A stretch of 64,000 bases of DNA from Dugong dugon (Eukaryota > Chordata > Mammalia > Sirenia > Dugongidae), in the NCBI GenBank assembly GCA_030035585.1, contig CM057469.1:20082501-20146500 (forward strand). The letters run 5' to 3'. Numbering within the stretch: the first letter of the stretch is position 1; each line of letters begins with the position of its first letter. Below are positions 55,769 to 64,000 of this stretch, piece after piece. A program made the translations under genes and the position numbers. The notes below the pieces were generated by a model. The model ran no database searches. It saw only the letters and a list, made by a program, of their open reading frames with translations, and was not told the DNA's origin.

Positions 55769-56367
55769 GCCGTCTTAGGCTGGGCTCTCTAGAGAAGCAA
55801 AACCAGTAAAGTGTGTATGTATAGAGAGATTTGTATCAAGGAAACAGCTCACACGATTGTAGAGGCTGGAATGTCCCAAGTCGTGGATCAGGATAGAGGC
55901 TTCTCTGGATTCACGTAGCCGCAGGGGCTGGTGAACCCAAGATCAGCAGGTTGGAGAGCAGGGCTCCCTCTCACAGGCTGTGAACACTGATGAATCCCAA
56001 GATTGGCAGGCAAGACCGCAAGGCTTCTCCTGAATCATGTAGCAGCCGGGGCTGGTGAACCCAAGATCGGCAGGTCAGAGAACAGGACTCCTGCTTACAG
56101 GCTGTGAAGAACGATGAATCCCAGGATCGGCAAATAAGCCGATAGCTCAAGTCCCAAGAACCGGAGGTCAGACTAACAGGCAGCCGTAGGATTCAGAGCG
56201 AGCACAAAGCCAGAACATCTGCTTATATTCGGATGCAGGCTGCACCCCCAAGGAAACTGTCTTTCAACTGATTGGCTACTCACAGCAGATACCGTCATGG
56301 GAGTCATCACATATAAACACTGAAAATCATGGCCTAGCCAAGTTAACACACAATCTTAATCGTCACA
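55769..56367 (-). mobile_element. Solo LTR, MaLR-like, with internal duplication
   Basis: On the + strand GTCTTAGGCTGGGCTCTCTA to CTTAATCGTCACA. CATGGCCTAGCCAAGTTAAC near 56325 matches the shared end of the other MaLR LTRs here. The interior carries a tandem duplication with a period of about 124 bp (55896-56020 and 56021-56140). Confidence 0.75.
55896..56140 (+). repeat. Tandem duplication inside LTR
   Basis: Two units with a period of 124-125 bp. Each has AGGCTTCTC, GGGGCTGGTGAACCCAAGAT, ACAGGCTGTGAA and GATGAATCCCA in the same order. Units differ by scattered substitutions. Confidence 0.85.
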
Positions 56368-57149
56368 GTGGCCTTCTTTAATTCACCATAGCAGCAAAAC
56401 TTTGTGGTATTCTTTAATTTACCATAGAAGTAGAGTGCCTTGTTATCTTTGATGGGATAGTTGCATCCTGTCTTCCGTAGCTGTCATTTGTCCCCTTACC
56501 AGCTTTATCTCTTTTCATTTTCAGTGAATTTTTATAGTTCATCTTCTGTTTTACTGATTCAAATTTCTGTTCTTTTGATACAAAATTTACTTTCTACAGT
56601 GTGGATTTTTAGTTCTGGCCTTGTGTTTTTACTCAGCCTACATGCTTTTCTTACTTTTTCTAGTTTTGTTTTAACCTATTTTACATTTTAGCTATTTCCA
56701 TATTCTTTGTGTCTTTCATCTCAAATTTTATGTGTTATGTTAACAATTTTCATTCAGAACATAGATCACAGGTGTGACAGCAGGCCTAAAGGTAGTGTCA
56801 GGAACAATAGGGTAGTTCTGCCATGTTTAGTTCCTGACATTGAGGGTCCCAAGTCTCTGATTTAGGGATCTAGTAGAAGATGACCAAGTATTTCCCTTTT
56901 TGACTGAGACTCATTCCACTTTTAATAATAAGTACTGCACTTTACATGTTATAAAAATGTTTTCAGCAAGTTACCTATAACACTGCAGTGAAATGATGAA
57001 TTGCTCCAATTTTGTGATATGAAACATGTAAAATAAGCTGTTGATATGCCGTTTTAAAAAGCAGCTCAACTGGCTGCACAACTTGGAAAAGCATCACTCA
57101 GAGCCTTGTAAAGGTAGGGTAGCCTTTAGGTTCCTTTTCTGCCAGAATA
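56368..57149. other. AKT3 intron 2, unassigned
   Basis: T-rich then mixed sequence. No exon seen. Confidence 0.4.
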
Positions 57150-58622
57150 TGGAATCGTAAGCCAAAAGCCATCATGAACTTGTTAGCCATGTGAGTAGGC
57201 CATCTTGGAAGCAGATGCTCCAAGTGAAGCCTTCTGATGACTACAGCCCTAGCCAGTATACTGCTTATAATCTCATGAGAGACCCCGGTCCAGAACCAAT
57301 AAAAGTTAATTGCACTTAAAGTTGCTAACTTTTAGGGTAATTTGTTATGTAGCAGTAGATGATCAATACAGATTTTGGTATCAGAAGTGGTTTTATTTTG
57401 CCATAACAAAAATATAAAATACTGGCTTGTCTTTGGAACTTGGCAGTGAGTACAAGCTAGAATAATATTGAAGCATTAGTGAAAGACTCCATAGACTGTT
57501 AGTAGAAGTTTGATGGACTTTGAGGAGGCTGCATGTGAGTGGTTAAAGAAAAGTGAGAAAAATACCATTCGAAACTTGAGGAAAGGGGATTCTTGTTCTG
57601 TAGTGGCAGAAAGTTTAACAACTCTGTCACCTGCAATAATGTGGGAAGCACCAAAATGTACTTAATGAGCTAGGTGATCTAGCTAAAAAGATTTCCAAGC
57701 AGAATGTTGAAGATGCCACCTGTTTTCTTCCTGTTTTCACAAAAGGAGAAATGGAAACTGAAAGAAGTACTGTTAAACACAGAGAAGTAAGGAATTACCA
57801 GGTTTGAAAATTCCCATCCTCTCCGTATGACCAGTGATGCTAAAATTATGAAATGGATTCTGGGACAAGATCCAGAGCACGCTCAGGAAAACATGGTCTA
57901 AAGATGAAGATGAGGGTGTGAGTTTAAAATTCTTTAAGACCTCAGAAAGATCCAAGACATTGCCTTATAGAACTGTTCAGTCAAACGTTAGGGGTTCTAA
58001 GAACCTTGGTAGAGTTATCCCTCAGCATTCTCAGCAGTACCCCAAGATAGAGAAAGGCTTATCTCGAAGAGATTTGTGGATGTGGTCTTTGTCTAATGGA
58101 GTGACCTATAATAAGACTCACAGGAGACCCACAAAGTTTTTTTGTTTTTTGTTTTCCAAGAGAATTGAATTGGCAGAAAGACTGCCAACTTGGACTGAAA
58201 GGGAAAGAGACATTATAAAATGAAAAGCAGTCTTTGAACTCCCGTGCTTCTTAGGCAGGAAGCGCGCTGAGAAAACCACACAGCTTCAAACACTGGCTAC
58301 CCTTCATGGAAAGAGAGGATGACTCAGACGGCAGACCAGGAACCCAGAGGGCAGAACCAAGCCTTGAATCGTAATCAAGGAATTGCCTGTGTTGTGCTGG
58401 ATTTCAGAATTGCTGTGGACCAGTGACTCCTGTGCCCCCCCTCCCCCGTTTTTCCCCTTTTTGAACATCAGTGTATATAGTAGTTTTCCTGTGCCTTTCT
58501 TGCCATTGTTCCTGAAATTGCTGATCCATAGAAACTGTGAGATGATAAAGGCTTATTATTCTTTTAAGCCACTAAGTTTTATGGTTACTTGTTATGAAGG
58601 GGTAGATAACTAATGTAGTGAC
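57150..58622 (+). mobile_element. ERVL-MaLR provirus remnant
   Basis: The 5' LTR remnant ends near 57370 (AGTTGCTAACTTTTAGGGTA, ATTTGTTATGTAGCAGTAGA). It is followed by GATTTTGGTATCAGAAGTGG, a typical MaLR post-LTR start, and about 1 kb of internal sequence (CTTTGGAACTTGGCAGTGAG and onward). A 3' LTR remnant with CATAGAAACTGTGAGATGAT and AAGCCACTAAGTTTTATGGT ends at 58622. Internal frames are interrupted and none codes for a complete viral protein. MaLR elements are old, non-infectious endogenous retrovirus-like repeats. Confidence 0.7.
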
Positions 58623-59116
58623 ATTTAAGCTGAGGTTGAAGGCTGAGGAGAAGACAACCCTGCAAAGATAGCAAGCATGGTGGTCGGGGAGAGCATTTAC
58701 CCCAGAGGAAACCTGAGACCTCTGATTTCAAAGCTCCTGAACTGTTAGAATCATAGGATAACTGTACATCCTTGGGAAAAAGATGTAAACTCAACATTAC
58801 TCATTAATTGATGTTCTGTTAAACATCATAGAAGGGAGTTAGTTATCTGACCAATGAAAATTGTCGCTAAGAGCTCCAGAGTTCTGTGTGGGAACTTGTG
58901 ATGGGCAGGCAGGAACCTCTCTACTTATTTTAAATTTAGCTTCATCATTTAGCCTTATTTCTTAGTAAGTGAACTTTTGTTTACATAATTTTATATTCTC
59001 AGAGGTTAACTTGTTATTTTGTAAAAAGTATTTGAATAATTTTAGTTATAGTAGGGCTCTGTACTGGACTCCTACCAATTACCTTTAAAGAGAATGGAAA
59101 GAAGGGGAAATTACCT
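58623..59116. other. AKT3 intron 2, unassigned
   Basis: No feature assigned between the MaLR remnant and an L1 3' end. Confidence 0.4.
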
Positions 59117-59900
59117 TCACGCTTAACTTTTTATTTTGAAAAATTTTAAATGTGTAGAAGAGCTGAAAGCATAGCATAATGAGGACATAAGCATCCTTAA
59201 CATTAACATTTGCTTTACGTAAACTTTTTTTTGGTCGAACCATTTAAAAGGAAGTTGCATATGTTGATGCTTCATCCCTAAGTCCTTCCAGCATGAATCT
59301 CCAAGAATAAGATATTCATAGCCACAATATAATTAACACACTAAGAAAATTAACATATTGTAAAATCACACGTAATATGATAGTCGAAAAATGTGGTATA
59401 ATTTTTTTTTTTAATCTAGGACACAATCGATTCATACAGTATATTTGGTTGCTGTGACTCTTCAGTCTCTTCTAGAGTAATAAAAATCTGACATTTGTAC
59501 TGCTTTTATGATATTTATTCTGATTTGGGGGGATACTTTATGCTAGTTTTCTTGTATACTGTCCCACATTCTGGATTTGTCTTGAGTTTCTTCATTATTA
59601 GATTTAGGTTGAAGCTTACTTGTGGGGAGAGTACTACGTAGATGATAATGTGTATTGGATCAAGAAGGTTACTGCTCGATCTGTACACTGTAAGTGTACC
59701 TTTTTCCATTTATAAATCTGTGGGGGTGATAGTTCCCAACAAGCTTTCACTTTGATTTTAAACCCTCTGTTGGAGATTCTTGCCTGAATCAGTTATTACA
59801 TTGTCAGTTGCAGGGAAATTGCCTTTTAATGGCCATGTGTAGTAGCTCCATATTTGTAAGGGCAGATGCTCTATCACTCTGAAAGAACCCACGGTTGATT
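59117..59900 (-). repeat. Old L1 3' UTR
   Basis: TTTATTTTGAAAAATTTTAA, TGTCCCACATTCTGGATTTG, GGTTGCTGTGACTCTTCAGT and GATTCTTGCCTGAATCAGTT follow a reversed L1M 3'-UTR consensus. Confidence 0.65.
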
Positions 59901-61558
59901 TTCCTTTTTAAAAATCAATATATTATTTGAACTGTGGATTTGAAGACATTTATTGATTTCCATGAATGCTTATTTTTCTTAATGAGTACTTTTGAAAAAC
60001 TTTGAATTAATTTAAAATAATTAAATTATTATTATTACTTTACAATAATAAGCTAATATCTGCCCATCAGTTTTTAGAATTTCTAACAGTGAAGGCTCAT
60101 CAAACAGTCAGCTTACCACTTTCCTTGCCTCCTAAGTGCAAGGAATCATTGTATACTATATTTAACCTTTTAAACTGTAGTCCTCAAGTACTTACCCAGT
60201 TGAGAAGAGACACACATGCATATAAAAGTAGAAGACTGTTCACAGCCGGGAGCCATTATGCTGAGTAACTGGTATATTCAGTAAATTCTTTCAGCTTTCA
60301 GAAAGCTGTCGTCACTTTGAACCTTCACGTGCAAAGTAGCCCAAGTGTACGAAGTGTCTTAAGATGTCACTGGCATTCTGAACCTGAGTGTTTCACACAT
60401 TCTTTCTAATATATATTTAACTAGTGCCTATCTGTTTTAGCATCCAAAGAAACAAAAAGGATGACCCTTCCTCCTGAAACATTGTTTGTTATTAGGTGAG
60501 ATGAAAAACAGAAATTTATGCTACATAAAATCATAGCAGTGCTATAGTTAAGTTATCTGCTTAGTGTCATGGTTGTATAGGAGAGAGAGCTAGGAATTCA
60601 TTTTCCTTGGGCTGTAGGTATATGACAGAAAAGGCTTTATAAAGGAGTCTTGTTTGAATCTGATAGAATTTGTTTTAGGTTGAGGATTGGAAGACGAGTA
60701 TTCCTAGCGAAAGAGGATAGACAAAAATGCTCAGAGCTCTGATTGTGCATGTCATAGTTTTAGACTATGATGTTATTTTCTCAAAATTCAGGAGTGGTCC
60801 TGATTTGAGAAGTGATTATAGAAATGGTTATTCAGCAATTATAAGTCTAAGAATGGAACTCGGATAGATTTATTCATGGGTGCGTGTGTATGTGTAATTT
60901 ATTCACACAACACAGGAGAAATTTTAAAGGTAGATACAGTTTTTTCAGATAAAGATGAACAGTGGGCTGAAGAGTAAGCCTAAGAAACACTCTACTAACA
61001 GTTAGGGAATGAGAGGGAAAGGACACCTCTTTAGGGCAGTACGTAAGGAATCTTTACCAAGGAAGAGAGCTCTAATATTGTCATTAGAATCAACAGGTGG
61101 CAATTTTACAGGAGGACGATGATGTTGCATGTAACAGATTACATAAAGGAAACAAAGACTAGAAAAGGTCATTGGATTTGACAATAAAAGAATGCCATTG
61201 TGAATTCAATTGCAGGAATATTTGGGGTGTGGAACCCAGATTTCTAGGGAATAAGGTGAGAGTGAGTGATGCTTAAATACCAGATTTGCAGTGAAGATAA
61301 AAATGGACAGTTAAGGTAAGGGCAAAGAACCAAAAATCAAGCGGCCTAATAAATTGTGATTTAAGTGCTAAGTTGTTGAGGGTGATAAGAAAAGAATGGA
61401 GAGGAACAATCAGAACCAAATTCATCATGATTTGTTCAAGGAAGGGAGGTGATGATTCTGGAGAGTGATCAGGATTTGGAGCAAATGATTTAACTGGATG
61501 GCTTAATTTCTCATAATGAGAAGCAAGATTAGCTAAGATAGCATATAGAAACTTCTTC
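59901..61558. repeat. Diverged L2-like and unassigned DNA
   Basis: Pieces such as GCTTTATAAAGGAGTCTTGTT, GGTTGAGGATTGGAAGACGA (60630-60705) resemble L2 internal text. Identity is too low to set boundaries or orientation securely. Confidence 0.35.
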
Positions 61559-63085
61559 ATGTTATTCCTGAAGTTATTAATAAATTTACTAAATCTGAGC
61601 TTATTACTTGCAGTAATGCTGATTTTGAACTATGGAAATGTAATTCACAAATCCAACTATTTAGTAATCATGGAATTCAGAAAATTTACTCTTTCTGATC
61701 TTCTTCTGCCTCCCTACTCTATGCTTTTTACCTCTGCTTTTAAAAATGAACTCAGGATACTAGCTATTATTTGCTGTTACAGTCATTTACGTGTGTTAAT
61801 CATGGCATTTTATAAGTTAGAAATGAATGAACTGTTTGCTTAGAAGTTTAAGTGAGGTTAAATTTACATAGTATGGAAGAGGCAAAGAAATATAAATTTT
61901 AGAAAATGTTACCTAGAACATTCTTATTTTGTATTTTATTTATTTAAAGAATTGGAATGCTTGCATATATAGTAATCAACATTTCATTACAACCTGTCAG
62001 ATATATTATTTACAGAATATCTAAAATATTGAAATAGTTTAACACTTGTAAGAGAGAGTATTCTGAGGACATTGGTTACACTGATTTGAAAAGTAGTGAA
62101 ATTAATTCCATTGCTTGGTTTATACTATCTTTTTAACTGCTGATGATAGGCAAGCTTTTTAAAATTGCTTGCTATACTGAGTTACTGTAACTTCCGAATG
62201 TGGGTATCTCGTCATATATAAACCTCTTGCATGGGTCTTCATGAAGGAAGTGAATCAGATGTGCAGAAAAAGACAAGTTCTTTAATCTCCCACCCATCCC
62301 CAATCCAGGCTCTTTGGAGCTACCTGCTTGCCAGAGGTATGCTGCCTAGGCAGGGGGAAAGGAACGGAGGCGGGAGGGGAAGAGAGGAAAGTGAGGTGGT
62401 CAAAATAGGTTCCTCTGGATCATTTACAAGGAGCCCAAAGCCTTGGGAGGACAGATGTGTAGTAGGTTTCCAGATTTTTATGATTTGAGAACCTCGTTTG
62501 TCTCCATGTAAATATTATGAGTGTGTAAAATAAATAAATAAGTAAATAAAATGTAGACTTGTCTGTTGTTGAAAATTACAGTGAAAATAACAATCACTCA
62601 TGATTTTACCACCTAATAGCAGTTTTCCTTAAAATTTTGGCACCTGTCTACCCAGTATTATGTATGTATGTGCGTTTGTATGTGTGTATATGTATACATT
62701 CGTTGTGTAACAAACCACGTAGACTAATGAAAGCCTTGTGTTGAAGTGGAATTCCTTAGGAAAGAACCGGCCTTTGAGGCTTCTATGCACGCGTCTCATC
62801 AGCTTTTTCAGTAAATAGTTTCATAAAGATAACGTAGAAGTCTTTTTCTTTTTTATAAGTAAAAGTGTTTTTCACAATACGTATTTCCAGGCCCTCACAC
62901 AAATGGAGCAACCGTACATGGGTCAGTTTCAGTAGTAGCAAAAACAAACAGAAAAGGAAAGAAAACAAGCATCACCACTACACACGTGCATGCGCGCACA
63001 CGCAGTCTCTCAATCTCAGAAGTGTTCTGGTTTGGATGATAAATTATATGTTCGCCCTGTAGCTAAAACTTTGAGACTACATACT
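61559..63085. other. AKT3 intron 2, unassigned
   Basis: AT-rich. Contains short simple repeats such as AAATAAATAAATAAG at about 62528-62545 and a TATGTATGTATGTGCG run near 62660. No exon seen. Confidence 0.45.
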
Positions 63086-63089
63086 GTGT

Positions 63090-63312
63090 GGCTGCTAGCA
63101 TTCTAATCATTTGACTTACATTAACTCAGTCCCCGCAACAACCCTGTATAAAGTAGGTACGGTTTTGTCCTTGTTTTGCAGATGAGTAAACCGAGGCACA
63201 GAGAGTTTAAGTAACTTGCCTCAGGTCACACACCAGGTAAGTAGTGGAATTAGGATTCAAACACAGACAGAGCTGGTCCTAAAGAGTATGCTTCTCGCTA
63301 CTGAACTGTCTA
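63090..63312 (-). repeat. MIR SINE
   Basis: GATGAGTAAACCGAGGCACA, GAGAGTTTAAGTAACTTGCC, TCAGGTCACACACCAGGTAA and GGATTCAAACACAGAC match the reversed MIR core and tRNA-like head. Confidence 0.9.
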
Positions 63313-64000
63313 ATGTAGATGAAATTGTTCAGTGAACATGCTTAAGAAAAGGATGAGGACAGAACCCTAGAGATTACTGACATTTGAAAGCATGTGAAGA
63401 GAATAGAAACTTGGAAATAAGGCAGAGAATAGGAGCTAAAAATAAAAGAATGGACTTTACATAAAATTGAATTTGGTGATTTTAAATTTTTCCTCCCAAG
63501 AATTGTCTTCATCCCCTTTCAACTGAAAAAAATATTTTACTTTTCACTCTTTAATAAGTGCTAAATAAGTTTTCCTTGAGATATAAGAAATGAACATTTA
63601 TTTAAAGCAATTTGTTTACTTTGTTTTTAAATTTAAGAATATTTTTCCTTAACAGAATTAAGGCTTTTTAGAAAGCCTTTTAAGACCTATCCTAACTTAT
63701 TTATGACAGTTTCTTCATCTATAAGTTAATTTTAGGAAATTTATGGAACTTATTTACCACCGTATCTCCAAACTTCAGTGTTGCTCCTTTTATTTCCACC
63801 TCATTTCATGTTGACTCCAGCTTCACTGTGTTCCCTCTCCCCAGCCCTGTCTCCATCTGGAAGTTGAAGAATGTTAAAGTATCTTATTATTTCATTGAAT
63901 GGTAGTTTCTAGAACTGCAGGTTTTTCAGTAAGTCAGCAGCTACAACTTTATAGTTAACAGTATTTTTATCTGTAGTATGGTTTTTGCAACCAGAGCTTT
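63313..64000. other. AKT3 intron 2, to window end
   Basis: AT-rich unassigned sequence. AKT3 exon 3, expected to start in the GA GAA TAT frame, was not found before the window end. Confidence 0.5.

Noticed and set aside
1-64000. CRISPR arrays, operons, prokaryotic or phage-like systems
   Set aside because: No regularly spaced repeats with unique spacers and no compact gene clusters. Intron and repeat structure are mammalian throughout.

Overview
This is a mammalian genomic window, almost certainly from an afrotherian and most likely a paenungulate such as elephant. The diagnostic signal is the repeat set. There are many copies of a tRNA-headed SINE of the AfroSINE type (GCCCTGGTGGCGCAGTGG head, CTATGAGTCGGAATCGACTCGA tail) and an RTE-type LINE whose 3' end ends in CAACAAC. 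Older mammalian L1, L2, MIR, MER20 and ERVL-MaLR pieces make up much of the rest. Coding DNA is under 0.1 percent of the window and no prokaryotic features are present.

The only recognisable protein-coding gene is AKT3, read on the + strand. Its CpG-island promoter lies at about 20.3-22.1 kb and contains a palindromic CRE, Sp1-type GC boxes and a likely non-coding first exon with a CAG|GTAACA donor at 21377/21378. The first coding exon is at 32602-32758. It has 111 nt of 5' UTR and then 46 coding nt, which encode MSDVTIVKEGWVQKR plus the first base of Gly16, the start of the PH domain. Intron 1 is then about 11.2 kb. Everything from 32759 to the window end is intron 2, since exon 3 was not found. 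Positions 1 to about 20.2 kb are upstream intergenic DNA.

Layout: 0-7 kb holds unassigned unique sequence and a crowded SINE cluster. 7.1-10.3 kb holds a near full-length but broken RTE LINE on the minus strand. 10.5-12.8 kb holds L2 and an afrotherian-type repeat plus a MaLR LTR. 12.8-20 kb is mostly unique with SINEs and a 5'-truncated RTE. 20-22 kb is the AKT3 CpG island. 22-32.6 kb is AKT3 intron 1, with a three-layer nested insertion at 28.0-30.5 kb. 32.8-64 kb is intron 2, made of old L1 (33.7-37 and 39.3-44.7 kb), SINEs, an RTE insertion with a 5' inversion (47.2-47.8 kb), LTRs and a MaLR provirus remnant (55.8-58.6 kb), and L1/L2/MIR debris to the end.

The most interesting observations are: (1) a piggyBac-type element with TTAA target sites, matching terminal inverted repeats and a decayed Cys-rich transposase tail, sitting inside an afrotherian repeat and itself carrying a MaLR LTR; (2) an RTE insertion with the exact signature of twin priming and a perfect 13-bp target duplication; (3) a SINE with a 71-nt tRNA-Gly head; (4) three copies of one 10-bp target site around an adjacent RTE and SINE; (5) a 127-bp direct duplication in AKT3 intron 1. 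All family assignments were made by eye from remembered consensus sequences, so boundaries of old repeats are approximate.
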